Assembly: GCA_944326615.1 (NCBI GenBank)
Contig: CALVEO010000006.1
Location: 1-61,393, forward strand
DNA: 61,393 nt
Source: Candidatus Gastranaerophilales bacterium
GTDB lineage: Bacteria > Cyanobacteriota > Vampirovibrionia > Gastranaerophilales > Gastranaerophilaceae
Direction: 5' to 3'
In this document: positions 34,201-44,169 of the stretch, in pieces
Numbering within the stretch: the stretch's first letter is position 1
Layout: every line of letters begins with the position of its first letter
Translations under genes and position numbers: made by a program
Notes under the pieces: model-generated
The model's input: only the letters and a program-made list of their open reading frames with translations
What the model was told of the DNA's origin: nothing
The model's database searches: none

Positions 34201-35370
34201 ATGAGAGTATCAGAACGTTTGGAATTAATCCCGCCTTATTTGTTTGCGGAAATAGACAGAAAAATAGCTGAAGCTAGGGCGAAGGGAATTGATATAATAA
34301 GTTTGGGTATAGGCGATCCTGATACTCCTACACTTCCTCCGATCGTAGAGGAAATGCACAGGGCAATTGACAATCCGAAAAACCATGATTATCCGCCTTA
34401 TAACGGTACTGAAAAATTTAGAAAAGCAGCGTGTGAATGGATGAAAAGACGTTTCGGTGTTGAGCTTGATCCTGATAAAGAAATGCTTGCTAATATCGGC
34501 TCAAAAGAAGCAATAGCTCATGTATTTTTGGCTTATGTTGATAAAGGTGATTATACTCTTGTTCCAGATCCCGGCTATCCTGTTTATCATAACGCTACTA
34601 TATTTGCAGGCGGAACGCCTTATGAGATGCCTTTGCTGGAAGAAAACGGATATCTGCCTGATTTTGATAAAATTCCTGAAGATATTGCCAAGAAATCAAA
34701 AATTATGTTTTTGAATTATCCAAATAATCCGACTGGTGCTGTTGCTGATTTAGATTTCTTTAAAAAAGCTGTTGATTTTTGCAAAAAATATGATATCTTG
34801 CTCTGTTCTGATATGGCTTATTCTGAAATGACTTATGACGGTTACAAAGCCCCTTCTGTTTTGCAGGTTGAAGGTGCAAAAGATGTTGCTCTTGAATTTT
34901 ATTCTCATTCTAAATCTTATAACATGACCGGCTGGAGGGTCGGTTTTGTATGCGGTAATGCAGATGCAGTCAAGGCTCTAGGTACAATTAAAAATAATAT
35001 TGATTCAGGAACTTTCAAAGCTATTCAGGATGCAGCAACAGCGGCTTTTGACGTTGATTCTAAATATATAAATGATTTGAATAAGATGTATCAGGAACGA
35101 CGCGATGCTGCAGAAGAAGGTTTCAGAGAGCTCGGGTGGGAGGTAAAACCTTCTAAAGCAACATTTTATCTCTGGCTTCCTGTCCCGAAAGGTATGACAT
35201 CGGAGGAATTTGTTACACTTATGCTTGAAAAAGCTCATGTTGTTGTTCCTGCAGGAAACGGGTACGGTAAATATGGTGAAGGTTATTTCAGAGTTGCACT
35301 GACCAAAGATGTTGATACGATAAAAGAATGTATAAAAAGAATGAAGGATGCTGGAATAAGGTATTATTAA
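34201..35370 (+). CDS. dapL: LL-diaminopimelate aminotransferase
   Basis: The 389-aa PLP enzyme converts tetrahydrodipicolinate to LL-diaminopimelate in one step, feeding lysine and peptidoglycan synthesis; DapL is typical of Cyanobacteria and relatives. The N-terminus SERLELIPPYLFAEID, IGDPDTPT, LNYPNNPTGAV, CSDMAYSEMTYDG and the PLP lysine in YSHSKSYNMTGWRVGF (near 237) fit the bacterial DapL2 type. The AAGGAG RBS is strong. It is divergent from ruvB. A paralogue lies at 29074-30324. Confidence 0.93.
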   Translation: MRVSERLELIPPYLFAEIDRKIAEARAKGIDIISLGIGDPDTPTLPPIVEEMHRAIDNPKNHDYPPYNGTEKFRKAACEWMKRRFGVELDPDKEMLANIGSKEAIAHVFLAYVDKGDYTLVPDPGYPVYHNATIFAGGTPYEMPLLEENGYLPDFDKIPEDIAKKSKIMFLNYPNNPTGAVADLDFFKKAVDFCKKYDILLCSDMAYSEMTYDGYKAPSVLQVEGAKDVALEFYSHSKSYNMTGWRVGFVCGNADAVKALGTIKNNIDSGTFKAIQDAATAAFDVDSKYINDLNKMYQERRDAAEEGFRELGWEVKPSKATFYLWLPVPKGMTSEEFVTLMLEKAHVVVPAGNGYGKYGEGYFRVALTKDVDTIKECIKRMKDAGIRYY

Positions 35371-35398
35371 TTTACTCTTTTCAGATGAGCAGGTTCTC

Positions 35399-35427
35399 TT
35401 GAATACAGACTATCTGCGTGGTATAAT
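35399..35427 (+). promoter_or_regulatory. Promoter of the 1171-aa gene and glgA, leaderless
   Basis: TTGAAT (35399-35404), 17 nt and TATAAT (35422-35427) with TGn upstream end 6 nt before ATG 35434. This is a strong extended -10 promoter with no room for an RBS. Confidence 0.7.
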
Positions 35428-35433
35428 TTTGTT

Positions 35434-38400
35434 ATGGAATGTCCAAAATGCGGTTATGAAATTGATGATAAAGCAATGGTGTGCCCTAATTGTAAAAAGG
35501 TGCTCAAGCTTGCCTGCCCGATTTGTAAAACAATTAATGATACTAATACATGTAAAAAATGCGGTTATGTCATAATAAATAAGTGCCATAACTGCGGAAA
35601 AATTAACCAGACTTCCAGTAAGAAATGTAGAAAATGCGGTTTTGATACAGAAAAAAGTGTTATCCTGAATGAAGCTAATACAGATGATTTTGTTATGCTT
35701 ACCATAGATTTCCCTAATATTAATGAAATGAAGGATTTATTTGGTTCTGCAAAACTTTTGAATAAATTTAAGATTAATCTTGATAAAATCATTCTGGATT
35801 ATACAAAATCCATAGGTCTCCGGCGGCAGCTTATCGGAAAAACTTATGTAATAAGATGTGATAAAGATTATACTTTCAATAGCTCGGCGGCGACAGCTGT
35901 AAAAACAGCTATTGCTCTTTTAAACAGTATTACGGCTATGAATTGTAAGCTTACAAGAAAAAAAAATGCTACAGTCCGATGTAATATGTTTTTATTAAAA
36001 AGAAACATAAATGATGATCCTAACAATTTGGAATCTGGATATAACATAAGCCTTTTAAATCAGCTGCAGAAAAGTAAAGAAGATAAAATTTTAAATACTT
36101 TTCAGGTTTTAACTGATGATCATGTAACTGATGCAATAAGCGGAGATTACAAAGTTTCACCTTTAAATTCAGTTATGGTAGGTAAAGACATGATTATGTT
36201 TTACGAAGTTGACTTAAGAGAATTCGTAAAAGTTGAATACCCTGAAGATGAAGAAGATGAGCAGGAAATTGAAATCCCGAATTTCGTTCAAAACATGCTT
36301 ATTGAACAGGATAAGCTGGATGGCAATGCTTTAAACAATCTGGATTCTCCTGGCGATCCGGATGATATTTATGATATTGAAACAATTAATTTTGATGAAA
36401 TTAATTGTGATTTTATACGAACAGAAAATCTCGATGTTATATATCATATTCTTAATAAATTTCAAAATATTCCAAAAGGTATCGTTGCAATAAAAACTGC
36501 TGAAATGTATAAGCCTTATACATTGAAAGTGTTAAATGCCGCTGCAGATACCGGTAAATTTAACAATATTATTTCTCTCACCTGTTATGATGAGATGAAA
36601 TATTCTCCGTATTCTTTTTTCAGAGATTTTGTGTCTGCAATATTTGAATATACTGTTTCTCAAAAACTTTTTTCAAAAAATGATTTTTCTATGTTTGCAT
36701 CCGTTGATCCTGATGGTTTAATTAAAGACTTAATTACTTTGCACAAGCGAAATGATAATAATGAAGATACGCGCCATGTTTATTTTGAAATATTTTTGAC
36801 TTTGTTGCAGATAATACCTAAAACGTTAATATTTATTGAAGACTTTGATAAAATTGATTCAAGTTCGTATGATGTTTTGAAGTATTTATTTGAGGCGTTT
36901 GAGCGTCTTGATATAAGCTTTTTGATATCTTATGATAAACAATTTTCTCTGCATAGAGACTGCCATTTTCTGTTAAGCAGGCCTTATTATACAGAAATAA
37001 CGCTAAAACCAACATCATTTGAAAAATTAATTGAAGAAAATAAAATTTACTATAGAAATATTTTAAATAATTTTTATTTCCAAAGAGTTGCAAAATATGC
37101 TTGCGGGAGCAGTTTGTTTATTGATATTGCTATGCAGTATCTTATAGAATCGGGAGTTTTTGCCGCTGATGATGACAGTGTTGAAATGATTAATCCTAAA
37201 ACAATTATCATACCGTCAAGTTTGGACAAACTTGTTGCCAGAAGATTTAATCTTTTGCAGGATGACGCTGAGGCGATGAAATTTTTAACATCGGTAATGC
37301 TTCTCGGAACACGTATTGATTTAGCCACAATTGACAGTCTCGGATATGAGCACAGGGACGAGATTATTGAAAAACTTTCAAATATGGGTTTTATGTATCA
37401 GTATAATAACTGTATATATTTCCCGAATTACAATTTGTTGAGAGACAACCTCCTTGATACAATAAATAAAATTTATTTGACTGATGTTGCGCAGGAGTTA
37501 TTTGACAAAGTATTTGATAAGAATATGCCAAGTCCTGTTAAGGCTTATTTGTACGGACTTTTGGAAGATATTGATAATGAACGCGGCCAGTGGGAGCAAT
37601 TGGCAGAAGTCAATCTTTCTCTAGGTGATTTCAGTGCTTATTTAAATTGTACGAACAAAATATTGGAACTTCTTGATAAAAATACTGCCCCGGAACAGGA
37701 TGAAAATTTGCAGGCATATAAGCAGCATTTGTATGAAGATATTTCAAATAATTTATATGATTATGTCCCTGAAAAAACATCTGAAATCGCAGGAATAACT
37801 CTGGCTAATCTGGAGAAAACTAAGGATAGTGATAAAATTATTTTGCTTTGTAATAAGATGATAAATGGTTCTTTAATAGCAGGAAATTATAATCATGCTC
37901 TTGAATTAACCCACAAAGTGTTATCTCTGTTGCCTCCGTCTTCTCTTAATCCGTCAGATGCTAATTTTAACAGTTATTTCTTTTTAATGTCTGTTATCCA
38001 CATACAAATTCTTTTCAATATAGGGGCTTTGGGAGATTGTCTTGATATAGGCTATAAAGTGCTGAATATTATAAATAATGAGACTATAAGTGCATTAAAA
38101 CCTGATTATATGACTCAGGATGATTTTAAATCATTAATTGTTGATTCTGCAGGGTACGTAGCGCTTGCAAATGTTTTGCTTCTCTGCGGAAATGTTGATG
38201 AGTTTTTAAAGATTTTGCGTGGAGAAATAAACTTTGTGCCTGCATCTTATGATTTGTTTGTTTCGCTTCAAAATTTAATACATGGAAAAACTGTTAAAAA
38301 TGCATCATTTAATATTCCGGATAATGATCGTTTTGGCAATATTATTTTCAATATAATAAACGCATTTGTTAATTTTTCAGGTGATTATAATGTATTTGCA

Positions 38401-38949
38401 GAAAATATTTATAAAGCAAAACTTGCTGCAAAGGAATATAAATTACATCTGTTAGAATTGTTCGCGGATTTGATGATTGGATACTCTTATATGGAGCTCG
38501 GTTCATATAAAAAAGCTGATTCCATTATTTACAAAATTATTAAAACAACAAATAATAATGGCATGACATCTTTATTATATGTCGCATGGTACATTATGAG
38601 CGAACTTCATTTAAAACAAAATAAATACGAAGTTGCATACGGAATTATTAATAATTCACTCATACAGCTTGAAAAGAATAATACCTCAAGTGAGTATCTT
38701 TTAATGCTGTTTAAGTACAATATGTATAAGGTAATGATGTTTAAAAAACAATATGACAAAGCTGACATTTGTATAGCCCATGCTAAATATATTGCTCAGA
38801 AATACGATATTAATTTTAAATTTGATACTAATAAAGATCATTATATTGCGATAGATATAGAAGATAATGAAGTAAGTTTAGAAGAGGCAGCAGATATTTT
38901 TGGTGATACGGCTGTTGAAAATTCAAGTCAGGGAAGTGAGGGAGTATGA
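35434..38949 (+). CDS. Zinc-ribbon / degenerate cyclase-ATPase / TPR protein (1171 aa)
   Basis: The N-terminus (1-72) has five CxxC pairs, a DZANK-like zinc-ribbon array. Residues about 85-275 resemble a degenerate class III nucleotide cyclase domain, ending FQVLTDDHVTDAI and KDMIMFYEVDL, without clear catalytic Asp pairs. An ATPase-like region (about 350-650) has a Walker B-like TLIFIEDFDKID but the Walker A place reads IVAIKTAEMYKPYTL, lacking GKT. The rest is helical repeats of TPR type. Related intact proteins are cyclase-linked ATPases; this one is probably a scaffold or sensor that has lost catalysis. Its ATG lies at the predicted transcription start. It overlaps glgA by 4 nt. Confidence 0.8.
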   Translation: MECPKCGYEIDDKAMVCPNCKKVLKLACPICKTINDTNTCKKCGYVIINKCHNCGKINQTSSKKCRKCGFDTEKSVILNEANTDDFVMLTIDFPNINEMKDLFGSAKLLNKFKINLDKIILDYTKSIGLRRQLIGKTYVIRCDKDYTFNSSAATAVKTAIALLNSITAMNCKLTRKKNATVRCNMFLLKRNINDDPNNLESGYNISLLNQLQKSKEDKILNTFQVLTDDHVTDAISGDYKVSPLNSVMVGKDMIMFYEVDLREFVKVEYPEDEEDEQEIEIPNFVQNMLIEQDKLDGNALNNLDSPGDPDDIYDIETINFDEINCDFIRTENLDVIYHILNKFQNIPKGIVAIKTAEMYKPYTLKVLNAAADTGKFNNIISLTCYDEMKYSPYSFFRDFVSAIFEYTVSQKLFSKNDFSMFASVDPDGLIKDLITLHKRNDNNEDTRHVYFEIFLTLLQIIPKTLIFIEDFDKIDSSSYDVLKYLFEAFERLDISFLISYDKQFSLHRDCHFLLSRPYYTEITLKPTSFEKLIEENKIYYRNILNNFYFQRVAKYACGSSLFIDIAMQYLIESGVFAADDDSVEMINPKTIIIPSSLDKLVARRFNLLQDDAEAMKFLTSVMLLGTRIDLATIDSLGYEHRDEIIEKLSNMGFMYQYNNCIYFPNYNLLRDNLLDTINKIYLTDVAQELFDKVFDKNMPSPVKAYLYGLLEDIDNERGQWEQLAEVNLSLGDFSAYLNCTNKILELLDKNTAPEQDENLQAYKQHLYEDISNNLYDYVPEKTSEIAGITLANLEKTKDSDKIILLCNKMINGSLIAGNYNHALELTHKVLSLLPPSSLNPSDANFNSYFFLMSVIHIQILFNIGALGDCLDIGYKVLNIINNETISALKPDYMTQDDFKSLIVDSAGYVALANVLLLCGNVDEFLKILRGEINFVPASYDLFVSLQNLIHGKTVKNASFNIPDNDRFGNIIFNIINAFVNFSGDYNVFAENIYKAKLAAKEYKLHLLELFADLMIGYSYMELGSYKKADSIIYKIIKTTNNNGMTSLLYVAWYIMSELHLKQNKYEVAYGIINNSLIQLEKNNTSSEYLLMLFKYNMYKVMMFKKQYDKADICIAHAKYIAQKYDINFKFDTNKDHYIAIDIEDNEVSLEEAADIFGDTAVENSSQGSEGV

Positions 38950-40385
38950 AGATATTATTTGCAGCGGCAGAGGTTGCACCTTTTTCTAAAGCAGGCGGTC
39001 TGGCTGACGTTGTTGGCAGTCTGCCTAAATATTTGGAAAAAGATGGACAAATTGCAATTTTTACACCGTTGCATGGGTGTATTGATGTCAATAAGTGGGG
39101 GATAAAAGAACTTGAAAATTCTTCTATGTGGCTGACTTTTAACGGTATGGGACACAGATTTCGTCTTTTCATGTGCAAACTTCCCGGTACTGATATTAAT
39201 GTCTTTTTTGTGCATAATGACTGGTATTTTACATGTTTTAAAGAAGTTTATCCAAAATGGTTAGACCCCAAATATGAACATGAAAGGTACATTGCTTTTT
39301 CTCTTGCAGTTTTAGAGTATGCAAAATTATTGAATTTTAAAGCAGATATTATTCATGCAAATGACTGGCATACTGCTATGATTCCTGTTTATTTGCACAG
39401 TAATTACAGATTTGATGACTACTGGAAAAATACAAAGTGCGTGTTTGAAATTCATAATCTTGCATATCAGGGAGTCTGGTTTGAGGATGTTCTGGATTTC
39501 GCTAATATGCGTAAAGATATTGTTTATAATGAATGGGGTGTTGAGCATTACGGTAAAGTTAACTGGATGAAAGGCGCCATCAATTATTCAGATAGGGTTA
39601 TAGCCGTTTCTCCGACTTATGCAAAAGAAATTTTGACAGGAGAATACGGAGAAGGAATGGATTATACTCTGCGTATGAATCAAGGCAAGCTTGCCGGAAT
39701 ATTGAACGGGATTGATTACGATGTTTTTAATCCTAAAACAGATAAATCAATTGTAAAAAATTACGATGTTAAATCTTTAAAACATAAAGAAGAAAATAAG
39801 AAAAAAGTTTGTGAAGAATTTGGACTTAAATATAATCCGGAAAGACCTATGTATGCAATGGTTTCTCGTCTTGTCGGACAAAAAGGTATTGATTTAATAA
39901 GGCAATGTGAAAATGAATTAAGGGGGTTGAATGCTGATTTTGTATTTTTGGGAAGCGGGGAAAAAGATTATGAAAATCTTTTAATATGGCTTTCAAACAA
40001 TTCTTCAAATATTCGTGCATACATCGGGTATAGCGGGGATCTTGCAAATCAAATTTATGCAGGAAGTGATTTTTACTTAATGCCTTCTAAATTTGAACCA
40101 TGCGGGTTAAGCCAGCTTATTGCAATGCGTTACGGAGCTTTGCCTGTTGTCAGGGCAACCGGCGGTCTTGAAGATACTGTTACCGGTTATCCGATGAATG
40201 ATTCTACCGGTTTTAAATTCTGGGGATATTCAGGCTGGGATATGATGCAGGCAATTTATTGCTCATTAGGTGTTTATCAGGATAAATATACATTTAATGC
40301 AATGAGAAAATCCGCTATGGAGGCTGATTTTTCATGGGGCAGAAGTTCGCAAGTGTATTTGAATTTGTATAAAGAATTAATTTGA
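38946..40385 (+). CDS. glgA: Glycogen synthase
   Basis: The 479-aa GT5 enzyme extends alpha-1,4-glucan chains from ADP-glucose. It shows the N-terminal AAEVAPFSKAGGLADVVGSLP (KxGGL donor-binding loop), HANDWHTAM near 138, and the C-terminal SKFEPCGLSQLIAMRYG and ATGGLEDTV motifs with the catalytic Glu. Its ATG overlaps the stop of the large zinc-ribbon protein (ATGA), so the two are translationally coupled, which suggests the large protein influences storage metabolism. No other glycogen genes are in view. Confidence 0.94.
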   Translation: MKILFAAAEVAPFSKAGGLADVVGSLPKYLEKDGQIAIFTPLHGCIDVNKWGIKELENSSMWLTFNGMGHRFRLFMCKLPGTDINVFFVHNDWYFTCFKEVYPKWLDPKYEHERYIAFSLAVLEYAKLLNFKADIIHANDWHTAMIPVYLHSNYRFDDYWKNTKCVFEIHNLAYQGVWFEDVLDFANMRKDIVYNEWGVEHYGKVNWMKGAINYSDRVIAVSPTYAKEILTGEYGEGMDYTLRMNQGKLAGILNGIDYDVFNPKTDKSIVKNYDVKSLKHKEENKKKVCEEFGLKYNPERPMYAMVSRLVGQKGIDLIRQCENELRGLNADFVFLGSGEKDYENLLIWLSNNSSNIRAYIGYSGDLANQIYAGSDFYLMPSKFEPCGLSQLIAMRYGALPVVRATGGLEDTVTGYPMNDSTGFKFWGYSGWDMMQAIYCSLGVYQDKYTFNAMRKSAMEADFSWGRSSQVYLNLYKELI

Positions 40386-40416
40386 CTTATAAAAAAAGAT
40401 AAAACAAAATAGAAGT

Positions 40417-41310
40417 ATGCAAAAGAAAAGTTTTGAATATTTAAAACTTCATGTTTCGGTTTTGCTGGCAGGGTTTACAGGGCTGCTCGCAAAACTTATT
40501 TCGCTGAATGAAGTTATGACTGTATGGTATAGAATGCTTTTTGCGTTTTTAATATTTTGTTTGATGTTATTTATTATGAAGAAAAAGCCTGTTGAAAATT
40601 TTAAAGATGCTTTGAAAATAACAGGCTTGGGAGCATTACTGACAATACATTTGATATTTTTTTTCGGAAGCATAAAATATGCAACGCTTTCTATCGGAGT
40701 TGTGTGCTACTCTCTTGTCGGATTTTTTACTGTTCTTTTTGAGCCTTTAATATTAAAGGTTAAATTTTCATTTATTGAGTTGTTTTACAGTTTAATTGCT
40801 GTGGCTGGCATTTGGCTTATATTTAATTTTGATGTAAGTTATAGAGCAGGTATAATTTTAGGAGTTATATCAGCATTTCTTTTTGCTTTGTATACTTTGT
40901 TTAATAAGGTTGTACAAAAAGATAAATCTTCGAGGAGCATGCTTTTTTATGAACTGTTGGGCGGTGCATTGTTTATGACTGTTTTTCTGCCATTTTATAT
41001 GCATGGAACCCATATCCAGCATATAATTCCTGTAGGTTATGACTGGTTATGGTTAATTATTCTTGCGTTTTTCTGTACTGTTTTAATGTATTTGATCCAT
41101 ATATCTGTTTTAAAATCTTTGTCTGCTTTTACTGTCAGTCTTGCAGGAAATCTGGAACCAGTTTACGGAATATTGCTGGCTGTTATATTTCTTGGAGAAG
41201 CACGTGATTTTACCCTGTCATTCTATGCAGGTATGATATTAATATTTTTGTCTGTGTTTTCTCAGTCCTTAATTAAAAGTAAAAGTCTTGAAAAAAGCTC
41301 GAAAGTTTGA
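40417..41310 (+). CDS. EamA/DMT-family transporter
   Basis: The 297-aa protein has ten hydrophobic helices and the two-fold EamA repeat of the drug/metabolite transporter superfamily, inner membrane. Helix 1 has VLLAGFTGLLAKLISL and the second half includes ALYTLFNKVV and SLAGNLEPVYGILLAVIFLGE, the typical end signature. Substrate unknown, perhaps amino acids or metabolites. A weak TTGACT-17-CAAAAT promoter lies 6 nt before the ATG, so it may also be leaderless. It lies between glgA and a pseudopilin gene. Confidence 0.9.
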   Translation: MQKKSFEYLKLHVSVLLAGFTGLLAKLISLNEVMTVWYRMLFAFLIFCLMLFIMKKKPVENFKDALKITGLGALLTIHLIFFFGSIKYATLSIGVVCYSLVGFFTVLFEPLILKVKFSFIELFYSLIAVAGIWLIFNFDVSYRAGIILGVISAFLFALYTLFNKVVQKDKSSRSMLFYELLGGALFMTVFLPFYMHGTHIQHIIPVGYDWLWLIILAFFCTVLMYLIHISVLKSLSAFTVSLAGNLEPVYGILLAVIFLGEARDFTLSFYAGMILIFLSVFSQSLIKSKSLEKSSKV

Positions 41311-41316
41311 TATAAT
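41288..41316 (+). promoter_or_regulatory. Promoter of poly-G pseudopilin gene 2
   Basis: TTGAAA (41288-41293), a 17-nt spacer and TATAAT (41311-41316) lie just after the transporter stop. The AGAGGAGAAGGA RBS and ATG at 41349 follow. Confidence 0.7.
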
Positions 41317-41348
41317 AAAGATGTAATTAAATTAAGAGGAGAAGGAAT

Positions 41349-42229
41349 ATGAAAATTTTATTATTTTCAAAAAGTCGGGGGGGGGGCGCTTAGCCGCTTT
41401 TAGTAGTGCTTTCACTCTTGCTGAAGGTGCTGCGCAAATCTGTCACTTTGACAATATCTGCCGAGCCGCGTTTACGTTGGCAGAAGTTTTAATAACATTA
41501 GGCATTATCGGCGTAGTCGCAGCCATGACTATGCCTGTTTTAGTTGCAAACTATCAAAAAATGGTGTTAAAAAATCAGTTTAAAAAGGCTTATTCTACAG
41601 TTTATCAAGGAATAAGGCTTGTAGAAGCCAATATGGGTTATAAACCTGAGTGTTACGGCTGGGATACGTCGCCTTATGCAAGCGGATTGCTTTATTGTAC
41701 AAATTATGATGATGCCGGTAATTGCACAAACTGGGGAAATAATGAAGGCAAGCCGGTTCCGTCTGACTATAACGGCAGAATGGGTGAATGTACAGAGTTT
41801 TGGAAACAGTTTGAAAAATCCGTTAAAATTTTAAAAATTTGTGAAAATAAAGCTTACCCGGAGTGTATTCCTGAATATAACGGAATTGATTCTATTAAAA
41901 AAGCTCAAGATGACAGTTTATCTGACGAAGATTTAAATAAAGAAACTACAGGCAGTAGCTGGTGGCGCAAAAGTGCTATTCTTAATGACAGAAAAGCTTA
42001 CGTACTGGCTGATGGGACAATAATGCTCTTTAAGGGCAGCTGGCCAGGAAATATTGGATTTGCTATAGATGTAAACGGTAAAAAAAGGCCTAATAAATGG
42101 GGATATGATATTTTTGATTTCAGCATTGTTTCAACAGATTCAAGTGCATTGAAGCTTAAAGGAGGCTCATTAATGATTGAAGAAGGCGGAACATCTGCAG
42201 CTTCTATGATAAAGAATATGGGACAGTAA
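41349..42229 (+). CDS. Poly-G pseudopilin gene 2, frame currently closed (needs one more G)
   Basis: The ATG has a strong RBS and its own promoter. The leader MKILLFSKS enters ten G (41377-41386), then meets TAG at 41391. With eleven G it reads SRGGGRLAAFSSAFTLAEGA and continues in frame through a second AFTLAEV at 41468 into the pilin body ending at 42229 (293 aa). The mature protein has Cys-rich regions (CYGWDTSPYASGLLYC) and the segment GFAIDVNGKKRPNKWGYDIFDFS, also seen in the copy at 27 kb (GVDINGSKRPNQLGVDCFHF). The frame is intact except for the tract, which suggests phase variation, slippage or a sequencing miscount. Confidence 0.85.
41377..41386 (+). repeat. G10 tract in pseudopilin leader 2
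   Basis: Ten G lie 28 nt after the ATG and encode the Gly run. One extra G joins the leader to the pilin frame. Confidence 0.9.
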
Positions 42230-42232
42230 ATA

Positions 42233-42259
42233 AAAATGCCGCTTTAAGCGGCATTTTTT
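42233..42259. terminator. Terminator between pseudopilin gene 2 and typA
   Basis: AAAAATGCCGC, a TTTA loop and GCGGCATTTTTT form a strong hairpin with T-runs on both strands. It ends at the typA stop codon and may serve both genes. Confidence 0.85.
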
Positions 42260-44057
42260 AGTTGTAAATTTTTCTTGTTAAATCTGCTTTTCTTATTCTT
42301 ATATTCTGTGGAGTAATTTCAACGAGTTCATCATCTCCGATGTATTCCATACATTCTTCCAGAGACATTTCTTTATGAGCCTGCAAGGTTACCATAACAT
42401 CAGCAGTTGCACTTCTCATATTGGTTAATTTTTTTGTTTTGCATATATTAACCACAATATCCTGCGGTTTGTTGCACTCGCCGATAATCATTCCGCGGTA
42501 AACTTTTGTTTTCGGGGTTACAAAAAATACTCCTCTGTCCTCGTATTGAGCTAGGGCATAAGGAATTGCTTCTCCCTGTTCGTGGGCAATAATAGAGCCG
42601 TTTCTCTGGCGCGGAATGTCGCCTGCGTAAGGTCTGTATTCTAAGTATGTATGATACATAATTCCTTCGCCGCGTGTCATTCTGATGAATTCGCTTCTGA
42701 AACCGATAAGACCGCGTGCAGGAATATGGAAAACCATTGTGGTTCTTCCTTTGTTATTATTCATTTCTTTCATTTCGGCTTTTCTGCCTGAAAGCCTGTC
42801 TATGCAGCTTCCTGCATAACCTTCAGGGACATCAACAATCAAATTTTCAAAAGGTTCGCACTGTACACCGTCAATTGTTTTATAAATAACTTCCGGTTTG
42901 GAAACCTGAAATTCGTAGCCTTCGCGGCGCATTGTCTCAATTAAAATTCCAAGATGAAGTTCTCCTCGACCTGAGACTCTGAAAACATCAGTTGAATCTG
43001 TATCTTCAACACGAAGGCTAACATTTTTTTCAAGCTCATCATACAAGCGTTTTCTTAACTGTCTTGATGTAACAAATTTCCCCTCAGTTCCGGCAAACGG
43101 GCTGTCGTTTACTGAAAAATTCATCTGCAGAGTCGGTTCATCAACCTTAATCAGCGGTAATGGCTGTGGATTTGACAGCGAGCAGATGCTTTCTCCTATT
43201 TGAATATCCGAGAAACCTGCAATGCCTACGATATCCCCTGCGTAAGCTTCCTCTATTTCGATACGGCCGAGATCGTGGAAACCGAAAAGTTTTGTAATTT
43301 TCCCTTTTTCCTGACTTCCGTCAGCATGGATAACGCAAACCTGTTCCTGCGATTTAACTTTTCCGTTTTCAATTCTGCCGATTACAATTCTGCCGACATA
43401 ATCGTTGTAATCCAGCGTTGTAGCTCTGAATTGGAACGGTTTTGATGCATCACATGCAGGAGGTTTAATGTTATCTAAGATACAATCCAGTAGCGGAATC
43501 ATATCTTTTCTTCCATCATTTAAATCTTTTACTGCAAAACCGTTCAAACTGCTTGCGAAAATGAAAGGAAAGTCTATCAAATCTTCTCTGTCTGTCAATT
43601 CGGTAAACAAATCAAAAACTTTATCAAGAGCTGTTAAAGGTTCAGCAGCCGGTTTGTCAATTTTATTGATTACAACAATAATTTTCAAACCTAATTCCAG
43701 AGCTTTAGATAAAACAAATCTGGTTTGCGGCATCGGACCTTCTGCAGCATCTACGATTAATAAAGCGCCGTCAACCATACCTAAAACCCGTTCTACTTCT
43801 CCGCCGAAATCAGCGTGTCCCGGAGTATCTACTACGTTAATTTTTGTATTTTTGTAGTTTATTGAGATATTTTTTGAAAGAATTGTAATTCCGCGTTCTC
43901 TTTCAAGATCGTTGCTGTCTAACACTCTTTCCTGTACGTGCTGATTAGCCCTGAAAGCTCCGGCCTGACGCAAAAGACAATCTACAAGAGTTGTTTTGCC
44001 ATGGTCAACGTGTGCAATAATTGCTATATTTCTGATATTTTCATTTAGATTAGTCAT
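42258..44057 (-). CDS. typA: Translational GTPase TypA/BipA
   Basis: The 599-aa ribosome-associated GTPase helps 50S assembly and stress adaptation. G1 is [10 protein letters not shown] near residue 15, G3 is [10 protein letters not shown] near 77 and G4 is NKIDKP near 130. The middle has the EF-Tu-like domain 2, and the C-terminal part has [21 protein letters not shown] and the TypA-specific [10 protein letters not shown]. Length is normal. An AGGAAATT site precedes the ATG. No partner genes are adjacent. Confidence 0.96.
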   Translation of the reverse strand: MTNLNENIRNIAIIAHVDHGKTTLVDCLLRQAGAFRANQHVQERVLDSNDLERERGITILSKNISINYKNTKINVVDTPGHADFGGEVERVLGMVDGALLIVDAAEGPMPQTRFVLSKALELGLKIIVVINKIDKPAAEPLTALDKVFDLFTELTDREDLIDFPFIFASSLNGFAVKDLNDGRKDMIPLLDCILDNIKPPACDASKPFQFRATTLDYNDYVGRIVIGRIENGKVKSQEQVCVIHADGSQEKGKITKLFGFHDLGRIEIEEAYAGDIVGIAGFSDIQIGESICSLSNPQPLPLIKVDEPTLQMNFSVNDSPFAGTEGKFVTSRQLRKRLYDELEKNVSLRVEDTDSTDVFRVSGRGELHLGILIETMRREGYEFQVSKPEVIYKTIDGVQCEPFENLIVDVPEGYAGSCIDRLSGRKAEMKEMNNNKGRTTMVFHIPARGLIGFRSEFIRMTRGEGIMYHTYLEYRPYAGDIPRQRNGSIIAHEQGEAIPYALAQYEDRGVFFVTPKTKVYRGMIIGECNKPQDIVVNICKTKKLTNMRSATADVMVTLQAHKEMSLEECMEYIGDDELVEITPQNIRIRKADLTRKIYN

Positions 44058-44169
44058 AATTTCCTGCCATTAATATTTTGTTTAGTGTAAATTGTACACT
44101 TTTATATTATATCGGTGATAATTTATTTTCAAGTTAAAAGTTTATAAAGATGAATTCGATTTATTTAAT

